This document shows, one piece after another, positions 1 to 6,706 of a stretch of DNA of 15,814 nucleotides. The notes under the pieces were generated by a model, which was not told where the DNA came from, ran no database searches, and saw only the letters and a program-made list of their open reading frames with translations. Numbering within the stretch: position 1 is the stretch's first letter; the number at the start of each line of letters is the position of its first letter. This DNA is from Flavobacteriaceae bacterium UBA4022 (GTDB lineage Bacteria > Bacteroidota > Bacteroidia > Flavobacteriales > Flavobacteriaceae), in the NCBI GenBank assembly GCA_002384055.1, contig DGAU01000016.1, positions 165,030 to 180,843 of the forward strand, read 5' to 3'. Position numbers and translations under genes: made by a program.

Positions 1-16
1 GAAGTCTCAAAGCAAT

Positions 17-412
17 TTATTTAGGTTCAATGAGATCCCAAAGATTACCATACAAATCACGGAACACAAGGACCTTGCCATGACTTTGATCACTTGGGGC
101 TCTGACGATTTCTACACCATTCTTTATCAGTAAGTCATAGTCCCGATTAAAGTCGTTAGTGTATAAAAAAAGGAACACCCTGCCGCCAGTTTGATTGCCA
201 ACAAACATTTCTTGGGTTGGATTTGACGCCTTGGCTAAAAGTAAATGACACCCTTGACCCTTCGTATGGGATGGTCTTATGACGACCCATCTTTTATCAG
301 GTGATAAGATGGTGTCTTCCACTAATTCAAATCCAAGGACCTTGATATAAAAATCCAACGCCTGGTCATAATCTTTAACCAGAATTGAAATTTGACCTAT
401 AAATCTTTCCAT
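17..412 (-). CDS. VOC (glyoxalase/bleomycin-resistance fold) family protein
   Basis: A 131-residue protein with the layout of a single vicinal-oxygen-chelate module pair. A first beta strand and helix carry the signature VKDYDQALDFYIKVLGF (about residues 12-28). A central strand holds H56. The C-terminal strand FRDLYGNLWDLIEP (residues 117-130) ends with E129. In this fold Q7, H56 and E129 sit where metal ligands commonly lie, so a divalent-metal enzyme is plausible but the substrate cannot be told. There is no signal peptide, so it is cytosolic. The ATG at 410-412 is preceded by an A/T-rich leader with no Shine-Dalgarno sequence, as usual for Bacteroidota. It lies downstream of the tRNA terminator on the same strand and so needs its own promoter within 413-548; I found no good match there. 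It could be a glyoxalase I-like enzyme, a dioxygenase-like protein or a drug-binding protein. The family call is confident; the function is not. Confidence 0.85.
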   Translation of the reverse strand: MERFIGQISILVKDYDQALDFYIKVLGFELVEDTILSPDKRWVVIRPSHTKGQGCHLLLAKASNPTQEMFVGNQTGGRVFLFLYTNDFNRDYDLLIKNGVEIVRAPSDQSHGKVLVFRDLYGNLWDLIEPK

Positions 413-550
413 AATTAAAAATAACTAACAAATAAACAAATGTTGTTTGCGGAGGGTATTTGCTGCGCTGTAAAAAACCATCAATAGCTCACGCATAAAA
501 TCAACTCGTTTTTCCTTATACCTCAACCAATAGTAAAGAATTACGAGATA

Positions 551-592
551 AAAAAAAGGGGATAAATCAGGTGCATCCTGATTTATCCCCTT
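551..592 (-). terminator. Rho-independent terminator of the tRNA-Met gene
   Basis: A perfect 13-base-pair inverted repeat (558-570 with 578-590, loop 571-577) is followed on the minus strand by seven T residues (A residues 551-557 on the plus strand). It begins four bases beyond the last base of the tRNA, so the transcript is probably a single tRNA with a short trailer. Confidence 0.92.
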
Positions 593-595
593 AAG

Positions 596-669
596 TAGCG
601 AGAGGGGGGCACGATCCCCCGACCTCCGGGTTATGAATCCGACGCTCTAACCAGCTGAGCTACCTCGCC
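596..669 (-). tRNA. tRNA-Met (anticodon CAT)
   Basis: A 74-base cloverleaf reads on the minus strand. The acceptor arm GGCGAGG pairs with TCTCGCT, with G·T wobbles at 1-72 and 7-66. The D arm is GCTC/GAGC with a GG-containing loop. The anticodon loop TTCATAA gives CAT, and the T arm is GGGGG/CCCCC. The discriminator base is A and no CCA is encoded. G1·T72 instead of the C1·A72 mismatch of bacterial initiators argues for elongator Met; tRNA-Ile with lysidine-modified CAT cannot be fully excluded. Two oddities: the T loop is ATCGTGC rather than the usual TTCRANY, and the last anticodon-stem pair (31-39) is A·C. Promoter and terminator both fit tightly around it. Confidence 0.92.
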
Positions 670-693
670 AAGGTCACTTTTCTGAAGTGGCTG

Positions 694-723
694 CAAATAT
701 AGAAACAAAAAAAGGGTCTGCAA
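694..723 (-). promoter_or_regulatory. Promoter of tRNA-Met, Bacteroidota type
   Basis: On the minus strand a TTG (-33 element, 723-721) is followed by a 19-base spacer and a perfect TATATTTG (-7 element, 701-694). This matches the TTG-N19-TAnnTTTG promoter of the primary sigma factor of flavobacteria. Transcription should begin near 688, about 18 bases before the tRNA. No coding gene lies upstream on this strand within the gap, so the tRNA is its own unit. Confidence 0.85.
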
Positions 724-877
724 ATACAAAAATTAAATTTAATTAGCCCGAAAGGTAGGATGAGGAGGAACTTATTAGCCCGTCACAAACAAACTGAAAC
801 AAATAACAAAAAAATAACACTTGAGTTTTTTAACGAGGGAATTAATATATATATTGCCCCCTTGATAATCCCAAATT

Positions 878-1264
878 ATGGCAGACAAAATTAAATATGA
901 GATGGAATTTCCCATCCATGCATCACCAGCCTTACTCTATCAATATCTCTCTACACCTTCTGGCTTGAGCGAATGGTATGCAGATAATGTCAATTCACGG
1001 GGACAAATGTTTACCTTTATTTGGGAGGGAAGCGAAGAGGAAGCTACTTTGCTGGCAAAGAAAAGTGGTGAGCGCATTAAGTTTCGCTGGAATGATGATG
1101 AGGATACAGATTATTTTTTTGAATTGCGGATTCAAGTCGACGATATTACTAAGGATGTTTCTTTGATGATTACCGATTTCGCAGAAGATGATGAGGTAGA
1201 AGAAGGAAAAATGCTTTGGGAAAACATGGTCTCGAACCTGAAACAAATGTTAGGAAGCAGCTAA
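878..1264 (+). CDS. START-like domain protein (SRPBCC superfamily)
   Basis: A 128-residue acidic cytosolic protein. It begins with the helix-grip pattern of the SRPBCC/START-like superfamily: a first strand KIKYEMEFPIHASPALLY (5-22), the short helices LSTPSGLSEWYADNV (24-38), then antiparallel strands and a long C-terminal helix ending at the C terminus. Such folds bind hydrophobic ligands. Flavobacterial genomes encode short START-like proteins of this kind next to a class IV aminotransferase, as here, but no function is established to my knowledge. The ATG follows an A/T-rich leader. A weak -7-like TATATTG at 850-856 and a TTG at 821-823 are the nearest promoter matches; their spacing (26 bases) is too long to be convincing. 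A terminator follows 26 bases after the stop, so it appears to be transcribed alone. Confidence 0.85.
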   Translation: MADKIKYEMEFPIHASPALLYQYLSTPSGLSEWYADNVNSRGQMFTFIWEGSEEEATLLAKKSGERIKFRWNDDEDTDYFFELRIQVDDITKDVSLMITDFAEDDEVEEGKMLWENMVSNLKQMLGSS

Positions 1265-1282
1265 ATTTTTTATGATTTAAAG

Positions 1283-1290
1283 TAACTTTG
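1283..1290 (+). promoter_or_regulatory. Candidate -7 element for the class IV aminotransferase
   Basis: TAACTTTG is a perfect match to the Bacteroidota -7 consensus TAnnTTTG. It lies directly against the 5' arm of the terminator hairpin at 1291. No TTG occurs at the usual distance upstream, so the -33 half is missing or weak. Initiation would fall at about 1296-1298, inside the hairpin, leaving a leader of about 18 bases before the ATG at 1315. Confidence 0.5.
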
Positions 1291-1314
1291 AGCCGCCGAT
1301 AGGTGGCTTTTTTT
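1291..1314 (+). terminator. Terminator after the START-like gene, abutting the next start codon
   Basis: The stem AGCCGCC (1291-1297) pairs with GGTGGCT (1302-1308) through six Watson-Crick pairs and one G·T, with a GATA loop. It is followed by T residues up to 1314. The next base is the A of the aminotransferase start codon. It lies 26 bases after the upstream stop codon and has the normal form of an intrinsic terminator. Confidence 0.8.
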
Positions 1315-2154
1315 ATGATCAATTATAACGGATCGATACAAGAGAATAACGCGCGCATTTTCAGTCTGAACAATAGGGGACTGCATTATGGCGACGCCGT
1401 GTTTGAGACCATCAAAGTGGTCAACGGGCAGATATTATTTGCAGAGTCTCATTATTTCAGGCTCATGTCGGCCATGCGTATCATGAGGATGGTAATTCCC
1501 ATGACTTTTACGCCTGAATTGGTATATGACCAGATATTAAGACTTACCCAGGCTTCGGGGCCTGCACCGGCCTACAGGATTAAGTTTTTGGTTTGGCGTA
1601 GTTGGGGAGGGACCTATGACCCAACACAAGAGGGCGTGGACTATATGATTCAATGCACCGCTCTGGCTGAGGCTCACTATAACCCGAATCATTCTGGTGA
1701 CTATACAGTGGAATTGTTCAAAGACCATTATGTGCCCTCTGGATTATTGTCGACCATTAAGACCAATAACAGGGCGATTAATGTGCTAGGGAGTATTTAT
1801 GCCCGTGAGAATGGTTTTGCCAACTGCTTGCTCTTGAATGAACAAAAACAAGTCATCGAGGCGCTTAACGGTAATTTATTTTTGGTCAAAGGCTACACCA
1901 TAAAAACCCCACCATTGGCCGATGGGTGCATCAAAGGCATTATTAGGGGGGAGCTTATAGCCCTATTGGCAAAGCATCCTGATTTTATACTAGAACAGGC
2001 ATCTATATCTCCTTTTGAATTGCAGAAGGCAGATGAACTCTTTGTCACCAACACCATTATTGGTGTTCAATCGATCAGCCAATTCCGCAAAAAACAATAC
2101 GCTCATACTGTCGGACAAGCTCTTTTGTCTTTGCTTGAGGAGCAAATCAGTTAG
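1315..2154 (+). CDS. Aminotransferase class IV (branched-chain aminotransferase / ADC lyase-like)
   Basis: A 279-residue cytosolic PLP enzyme of fold type IV. The N-terminal signature FSLNNRGLHYGDAVFETIKV (16-35) is typical of the class. The likely PLP lysine is K149 in STIKTNNRA, and E182 in VIEALNGNLF fills the conserved glutamate position near the pyridine nitrogen. The C-terminal TNTIIGVQSI segment matches the family. Members act as branched-chain or D-amino-acid aminotransferases or as 4-amino-4-deoxychorismate lyase; the sequence does not settle which. I chose ATG 1315 rather than the in-frame GTG at 1303 because the GTG lies inside the terminator hairpin and family members begin with MIN-like residues just before the first strand. 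The gene converges on yqgE with 16 bases between their stops and no obvious terminator there. Confidence 0.9.
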   Translation: MINYNGSIQENNARIFSLNNRGLHYGDAVFETIKVVNGQILFAESHYFRLMSAMRIMRMVIPMTFTPELVYDQILRLTQASGPAPAYRIKFLVWRSWGGTYDPTQEGVDYMIQCTALAEAHYNPNHSGDYTVELFKDHYVPSGLLSTIKTNNRAINVLGSIYARENGFANCLLLNEQKQVIEALNGNLFLVKGYTIKTPPLADGCIKGIIRGELIALLAKHPDFILEQASISPFELQKADELFVTNTIIGVQSISQFRKKQYAHTVGQALLSLLEEQIS

Positions 2155-2170
2155 AAACGATAAGTCTTTA

Positions 2171-2722
2171 TTAATTAAAACTAGGGTCTTCAGGGGCGTT
2201 AAACCACAGGAGGTAGTCCCCGCCAAGGGCCTTCATCTTCGATCGCCAGTAGGTGCTGTCAGTTTTATGGATTTTATCGTGGTGTAGGTCATTTGCGCGC
2301 ACTTGCCAATTATTGTTTTGCCATTCGTCGAAGAGTTGCTCAGGCCCCCAACCGGAATAGCCTAAGAAAAATTGAATTTGATCTGCAGTTAATTCACTAT
2401 TATTGAGCAGCGCTACGACTTGTTCAAAATCACCACCCCAATAAACGCTCTTTTCGATCAAAACACTGCCATCAATAAGGCCTGGGGCATTATGAATAAA
2501 ATATAGGCTGTCTTGTTCTACGGGCCCACCGCTATATAAGTTTATCTTCTCATTGAGCTGGGGGACCAAATCGTTGAGGTCAAAATCCAGTCGTTTGTTG
2601 AGAATAAATCCCACGGACCCTTCGTGGTTATGCTCTGTCAATAGGATGACCGAGCGATTAAAGGAAAGATCGCCAATAATAGAGGGTTCTGCAATTAATA
2701 AAAGGCCCTTTTTTGGGTTCAT
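2171..2722 (-). CDS. yqgE: YqgE/AlgH family protein (UPF0301)
   Basis: A 183-residue cytosolic protein of the YqgE/AlgH family. The N-terminal block KGLLLIAEPSIIGDLSFNRS (5-24), the segment EGSVGFILNKRL (34-45), the GGPV turn (65-68) and FFLGYSGWGPEQL (118-130) are the family hallmarks, and the length is normal. AlgH was named from alginate regulation in Pseudomonas, but the biochemical role of the family is unsettled and nothing here decides it. The ATG at 2720-2722 fits family starts. It lies downstream of HU on the same strand, but the HU terminator intervenes, so a separate promoter is likely. A near -7 match (TATCTTGA) about 40 bases upstream is the best candidate I can see and is weak. 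Confidence 0.93.
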   Translation of the reverse strand: MNPKKGLLLIAEPSIIGDLSFNRSVILLTEHNHEGSVGFILNKRLDFDLNDLVPQLNEKINLYSGGPVEQDSLYFIHNAPGLIDGSVLIEKSVYWGGDFEQVVALLNNSELTADQIQFFLGYSGWGPEQLFDEWQNNNWQVRANDLHHDKIHKTDSTYWRSKMKALGGDYLLWFNAPEDPSFN

Positions 2723-2797
2723 GGGTTATTTGGTTTGGATGATGGTGTTTTCGTTCAAGATAAGTCCTTTGAAAAGGAGTCCTCCTAAAATCACGGC

Positions 2798-2829
2798 AAA
2801 AAAAAACTCTGCCAGAAGCAGAGTTTTTT
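2798..2829 (-). terminator. Terminator of the HU gene
   Basis: An inverted repeat with CTCTGC (2807-2812) and GCAGAG (2818-2823) arms around a CAGAA loop is flanked by nine A residues on one side and six T residues on the other. It acts on the minus strand 19 bases after the HU stop and could also work in the opposite direction. Confidence 0.92.
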
Positions 2830-2847
2830 ATCATGTGAAATGATTTC

Positions 2848-3120
2848 TTAGTTCACGCTGCTTGATAATTCAGAACCAGCTTTGAACTTCACAACTTTTT
2901 TAGCTGCGATTTTGATTGTTTTTCCTGTTTGAGGGTTTCTTCCTTCTCTTGCAGCTCTACTAGATACTGACCAAGATCCAAAACCTACTAAAGAGACACG
3001 GTTGCCTCCTTTAAGAGATCCTTCTACATTTCCTAGGAAAGACTCTAATGCTTTTTTAGCTGCTGCTTTAGTGATACCAGCATCCGCAGCCATTGCGTCG
3101 ATTAAATCAGATTTGTTCAT
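2848..3120 (-). CDS. hup: HU family DNA-binding protein
   Basis: A 90-residue nucleoid protein of normal HU length. The N-terminal helices read MNKSDLIDAMAADAGITKAA, followed by the saddle strands RVSLVGFGSWSV (41-52). The DNA-binding arm holds the RNP turn within EGRNPQTGKTI (59-69), where the proline intercalates between base pairs, and the last strand is basic. It should act as a homodimer that bends DNA. A dedicated promoter and a strong terminator frame it, which suits a monocistronic, highly expressed gene. The ATG at 3118-3120 is preceded by an A/T-rich leader of roughly 45 bases. HU and IHF subunits share this fold; length and arm sequence favour HU. Confidence 0.96.
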   Translation of the reverse strand: MNKSDLIDAMAADAGITKAAAKKALESFLGNVEGSLKGGNRVSLVGFGSWSVSSRAAREGRNPQTGKTIKIAAKKVVKFKAGSELSSSVN

Positions 3121-3170
3121 AAGATTGAATTTAAATTAAATATTGATTAAACTTATTTATTATTCCTTTA

Positions 3171-3200
3171 CAAAATTAACGGGATAAAGGAGCCACGCAA
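3171..3200 (-). promoter_or_regulatory. Promoter of the HU gene
   Basis: On the minus strand TTG (3200-3198), a 19-base spacer and a perfect TAATTTTG (3178-3171) form a full Bacteroidota promoter. The transcription start should be near 3165, giving a leader of about 45 bases. The element lies downstream of the fmt stop and of the two DnaA-box-like repeats. Confidence 0.85.
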
Positions 3201-3224
3201 GTAAACACGGGTGAAAACGGGGTT

Positions 3225-3261
3225 TTTGTTGATAAGTAGAGGGCTTTGTTGATAAAGTAGA
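3225..3261. repeat. Direct repeat of a DnaA-box-like motif (two copies, 20 bases apart)
   Basis: TTTGTTGATAAGTAGA (3225-3240) recurs as TTTGTTGATAAAGTAGA (3245-3261), differing by one inserted A. Each contains TGTTGATAA (3227-3235 and 3247-3255), the complement TTATCAACA being one base from the DnaA box TTATCCACA. The 20-base period places them on the same helix face, about 25-60 bases upstream of the HU promoter. Confidence 0.55.
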
Positions 3262-3304
3262 CCGATTTCTGAGAAGTTTTTACCAAATCAATGGCGACAA
3301 GGCT

Positions 3305-4252
3305 TTACAAGAATTTGTTCTCAGAATCAAAAGAAAACCCATTGAGCAGATTTTTGATGGTCATTTTTTTCTTGTTGGGGAGTTGTAATTCTAAAATATT
3401 AAGTTGCCCATTGCCTGTAGCAATCAATAATTCAGATTTCGTGGCAGTGATGCTCCCTGGAATTCCTTTATGGGCATTTTCGACGGGCGAGGCGGCATAG
3501 ATTTTACAGATGATGACCGTGCCTTTGTGATGCATTTCTGACCAAGCACCTGGAGAAGGATTTAATCCACGAATCAAGGCGTCGACCACTTCCGTATCTT
3601 GATGCCAGTCTATTTGTGTGTTGGCCGCCGAAAGTTTGGGTGCCTCTATTAACTCTTCTGTGGTACTTTGTGCTTGGGGTGTGATTTGGCCTAACGCAAT
3701 AATATCTAGTGTTTCTTGAGCCAAAATACTACCCAAGTCTTTTAGTTTGTCATGGAGCGAGCCAAAAGTTTCTCGTGAGTTGATCGGAATTGATTTGCTG
3801 GCAATAATGGCCCCTGTATCAATTTTTTCGTCAATAAAAAACGTTGTCACACCAGTTTGCTGCGCTCCATTAATGATCGCCCAATTGATTGGTGCTGCTC
3901 CACGGTAATGGGGCAGTAATGATGCGTGTACATTAAAGGTGCCCTTAGCCGGCAATTGCCAAACCACTTTGGGCAACATGCGAAAAGCGACGACTACAAA
4001 AACATCTGCAGCCAATTGCCTTAGGGCTTCTACAAACTCAGGCGCTTTAAGATTATTGGGCTGAAACAAGCGAAAATCGTGGGCTAGGGCAAATGTTTTG
4101 ACCGCAGATGAATGCATGCGCCGGCCTCTTCCAGCGGGTTTGTCGGCTGCCGTAACGACACCGCAAATCTCGTGTGGTCCTTCTGCAATTTTTTCCAAAA
4201 CCCCAACAGCAAATTCAGGGGTGCCCATAAAAACAATGCGTAACGCGGTCAT
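3305..4252 (-). CDS. fmt: Methionyl-tRNA formyltransferase
   Basis: A 315-residue enzyme that formylates Met on initiator tRNA using 10-formyl-tetrahydrofolate, in the cytosol, for translation initiation. The N-terminal Rossmann-like start reads ALRIVFMGTPEFAV (3-16). The catalytic set is present: N107 and H109 in FNVHASLLPHYRGAAPI (106-122) and D145 in EKIDTG. The C-terminal tRNA-binding domain begins around residue 205 and includes LIRGLNPSPGAW. Length is normal. I chose ATG 4252; a longer frame runs upstream to 4312, but its extra 20 residues lie inside recQ and do not resemble Fmt. The ATG overlaps the recQ stop in ATGA, which implies translational coupling. No clear terminator follows its stop. 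Confidence 0.96.
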   Translation of the reverse strand: MTALRIVFMGTPEFAVGVLEKIAEGPHEICGVVTAADKPAGRGRRMHSSAVKTFALAHDFRLFQPNNLKAPEFVEALRQLAADVFVVVAFRMLPKVVWQLPAKGTFNVHASLLPHYRGAAPINWAIINGAQQTGVTTFFIDEKIDTGAIIASKSIPINSRETFGSLHDKLKDLGSILAQETLDIIALGQITPQAQSTTEELIEAPKLSAANTQIDWHQDTEVVDALIRGLNPSPGAWSEMHHKGTVIICKIYAASPVENAHKGIPGSITATKSELLIATGNGQLNILELQLPNKKKMTIKNLLNGFSFDSENKFL

Positions 4253-6150
4253 AGATTCCAATAATATTGATTGATGGCATTGATGCGAACCCGATCCTTG
4301 TCTACAAGCCATGACAAGACGGTGTCAACGTCATTGGCAGCAAAGTTAAGGCTTTCTTTAAGGTCTTTGGCCTCCATGGCCGTCTCAATAAGCAACTTTT
4401 TTATCTGTTGTTCAATCTGGTGGGCACCGGTCAATTGGTGATTGCTTTTATTTCTCAGGCAATTACTGCAACGACCACAAGCCTTGGCCAGTTCTTGTCC
4501 AAAATGCTGGGCCAGTAGTTGGTTGAGACATTGGTCTTTTGCTGTCAAAAAATCAAGGACTTGGCGGCTTTGTTTCAGCCGCCGCTCTCCGGCACGATTA
4601 ATAATTGCCGCATGTGGATTAATGGTGTGGCCATCCTCTCTTGGCACCAAAAAAGTTAGTGTGGTATCGGTTGCTTGGTGGGTGAAGTCAATGAGCCCCA
4701 GTTGGCTCATGCGGTCTAACTCCTTAAGGACTTTTGGGTAAGGTATTTCAGTTTTTTTGGCAATCAAGTAAAGATCGACCGGGTGTTTTGACTGGAATAG
4801 TCCGCCATAAAGCCGCAATATACTGCCACCGATAAGACCCATATCTGGTGAGGCGGCAAAGGCTTCTTGCAGGGTGGGTGAAGACACCAAAAACTGGAGT
4901 GCTGATTTGCGCCCTGAGCGCTGGTCCAGTTGTATGATACCCAATCGGTCTAATAAATTAAATCCTGCTAAGGCTTTTGGGTAGGGATATTGATAGTGAT
5001 GGCAAAATTCGGCAAGACTCAAAACATGACTGGTTTGCTGGCCTTCGCCATAAGGGATCTGGCAATAATTGTTCAGACTACGGTAAAATTCCGTTACGAA
5101 CTTGAGGTCTATATTCTGCTGTAGGACTTTGCTTTTGTAGGCCATAATATCTTGATCTTGATATAAAAGCCATGCTTGGGCATGTTGTCCATCACGACCG
5201 GCGCGTCCTACCTCTTGAACGTAACTCTCGATACTCTCAGGCAGGTCTAAATGTATGACAAAACGCACGCCAGGGTGGTCAATGCCCATGCCGAAGGCAC
5301 TGGTGGCAATCATGATTTGCGATTCAGATTTCAGCCAATTTTGAAGCTTCTTGGACTTGTCTGCATCGGACATGCCACCGTGGTAAAACTGGGTCTGACA
5401 ACCCTGGTGGGCGAGTTGCTTGGCCAATGTTTCGCTTTTTTTACGGCTTTGTAGGTAAATTATTCCGGTCGCGCCCTGCTTCTTGATTAGCCCCAAAACG
5501 CGGTCGAATAGGTCTTCGCGCTGCTCAATATAAACGGATATATTTTCCTTAATCAGCGGACTTACAAAGATTTCTGGCGCATTGAGTTGCAACTCACTAA
5601 TGGTGTCATTCAAAACCTCTTGGGTTGCTGTAGCGGTGAGCGCCAGGATGGGTGCCGAAGGGGAAAGGGTTTTAAGGATCTTCAACTGCTGATAGGCTGG
5701 GCGAAAATCGTATCCCCATTTTGAGATGCAATGGGCCTCGTCGATGGCGAATAAATTGATGGTTAAACCCTTAAGAGCATCCTGTACGATGTCATTTTTA
5801 AGCCGTTCTGGGGAGAGGTATAAAAATTTATAGCCCCCAAAACGCAAATGATCCATCAGGCGCACCAAATCATCAGCACTTTGGCTTCCGGTCAGTGCAA
5901 CGGCCTTAATGTTGCGTTCTTTGAGCTGATTGACCTGATCTTGCATCAAGGCTACTAAAGGGGAGATAACTACGGTAATGCCTTCGCGCATCAATCCTGG
6001 AATTTGAAAGCACAGGGATTTGCCACCACCAGTAGGCAATAGGGCGACGACATCTTTGCCGTTGAGCACAGCATCAATGATGGCCTCTTGTTGCGGTCTA
6101 AAAGCCTCATGGCCCCAATAGGTTTTCAACAAGTCTTGAGCCTGATTCAA
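4249..6150 (-). CDS. recQ: ATP-dependent DNA helicase RecQ (short form, no HRDC domain)
   Basis: A 633-residue superfamily 2 3'-5' DNA helicase. The N-terminal helicase core has the ATP-binding loop LLPTGGGKSLCFQ (37-49), the DEAH box (137-140) followed by CISKWGYDFRP, the motif LTATAT (171-176) and motif VI within QEVGRAGRDGQ (312-322). The zinc-binding subdomain has C541, C558, C561 and C564. After it only about 70 residues remain, so there is no HRDC domain, unlike E. coli RecQ. The start appears to be TTG at 6150: no ATG occurs in the right place, and the following residues NQAQDLLKTYWGHEAFRP align with RecQ N termini. This TTG overlaps the stop of the upstream ATPase (TTGA), and the recQ stop overlaps fmt (ATGA). 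It should act in recombination and repair. Confidence 0.95.
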   Translation of the reverse strand: MNQAQDLLKTYWGHEAFRPQQEAIIDAVLNGKDVVALLPTGGGKSLCFQIPGLMREGITVVISPLVALMQDQVNQLKERNIKAVALTGSQSADDLVRLMDHLRFGGYKFLYLSPERLKNDIVQDALKGLTINLFAIDEAHCISKWGYDFRPAYQQLKILKTLSPSAPILALTATATQEVLNDTISELQLNAPEIFVSPLIKENISVYIEQREDLFDRVLGLIKKQGATGIIYLQSRKKSETLAKQLAHQGCQTQFYHGGMSDADKSKKLQNWLKSESQIMIATSAFGMGIDHPGVRFVIHLDLPESIESYVQEVGRAGRDGQHAQAWLLYQDQDIMAYKSKVLQQNIDLKFVTEFYRSLNNYCQIPYGEGQQTSHVLSLAEFCHHYQYPYPKALAGFNLLDRLGIIQLDQRSGRKSALQFLVSSPTLQEAFAASPDMGLIGGSILRLYGGLFQSKHPVDLYLIAKKTEIPYPKVLKELDRMSQLGLIDFTHQATDTTLTFLVPREDGHTINPHAAIINRAGERRLKQSRQVLDFLTAKDQCLNQLLAQHFGQELAKACGRCSNCLRNKSNHQLTGAHQIEQQIKKLLIETAMEAKDLKESLNFAANDVDTVLSWLVDKDRVRINAINQYYWNL

Positions 6151-6692
6151 AGCAAGTTGTTTAGGGTGTTTAAAAGGAATAATGCACGTTCTGTAATTGT
6201 TGCTTTGGGGATGCTATGCACTTGGTAGCCTAAGGCGCTGTATCGGTTGTATAAATGGGCGTGCAGTTCTATGGCGGTGTCAAAAGCTTCATAACGCTCA
6301 TTATCCTGCACATATATTTCGGCCCAGGGGGGTAAGATAAAAACGGCGTCATATTGATGCTCTTCCAGTGCAGACAAAAAGTGATCTGGGCACTCGAGCT
6401 TGAGGTAATCCATGTAGGCCACCACATCAGGAAGTCCTCGGTCATAAAATTGATAGGCGCAAGCTGCGTTGGGCTGATGATTGAATTGTTCTCGACGGCC
6501 TTGAATCAACAAGTTGCTAAAGTGAAAAGGGTCTGCCAAAAAGAGTTGATCGATGCCATCTTGTTGGGCTTTGATCGTAATGGATCTCGATATTTCGGGC
6601 ATACAATAGTGCCCCACTTGAGTTAAATACTCTATAAGTGCTGTTTTTCCAGAACCGGGACCTCCGGTGATGACTATTTTCTTAGTGCCCAC
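6147..6692 (-). CDS. AAA family P-loop ATPase (AAA_28 / NadR-kinase-like)
   Basis: A 181-residue cytosolic P-loop protein. The Walker A motif GGPGSGKT is at residues 10-17. The stretch YQFYDRGLPDVVAYMDYL supplies a probable Walker B/lid region with a DRG motif typical of small nucleotide or nucleoside kinase-like ATPases. The length and arrangement match the AAA_28 family, whose members include NadR-kinase-like proteins; the substrate is unknown. The start codon is GTG at 6692, because an in-frame stop lies two codons upstream and no ATG is available before the P loop. A perfect -7 element ends 14 bases upstream of it. It heads the unit ATPase-recQ-fmt, with 4-base overlaps at each junction. 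Confidence 0.85.
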   Translation of the reverse strand: MGTKKIVITGGPGSGKTALIEYLTQVGHYCMPEISRSITIKAQQDGIDQLFLADPFHFSNLLIQGRREQFNHQPNAACAYQFYDRGLPDVVAYMDYLKLECPDHFLSALEEHQYDAVFILPPWAEIYVQDNERYEAFDTAIELHAHLYNRYSALGYQVHSIPKATITERALFLLNTLNNLL

Positions 6693-6706
6693 ACTTTAAA
6701 TTTTGA

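Noticed and set aside
426..482. Minus-strand 18-codon ATG frame between the VOC gene and the tRNA terminator
   Set aside because: Very short, no promoter, no recognisable motif; chance occurrence is likely.
821..856. Promoter for the START-like gene (TTG 821-823, TATATTG 850-856)
   Set aside because: The spacer is 26 bases and the -7 box is one T short; too weak to list as a feature.
1303..1314. GTG start adding four residues to the class IV aminotransferase
   Set aside because: It lies inside the terminator hairpin and T tract; the ATG at 1315 matches family starts and the predicted transcription start.
2553..2843. Plus-strand 96-codon frame opposite yqgE and the HU terminator
   Set aside because: Antisense to a well-recognised gene, basic low-quality composition, and it runs through a terminator hairpin.
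4253..4312. Upstream extension of fmt by 20 codons
   Set aside because: The extra residues lie within recQ, do not resemble Fmt, and the ATGA overlap at 4249-4252 is a typical coupled start.
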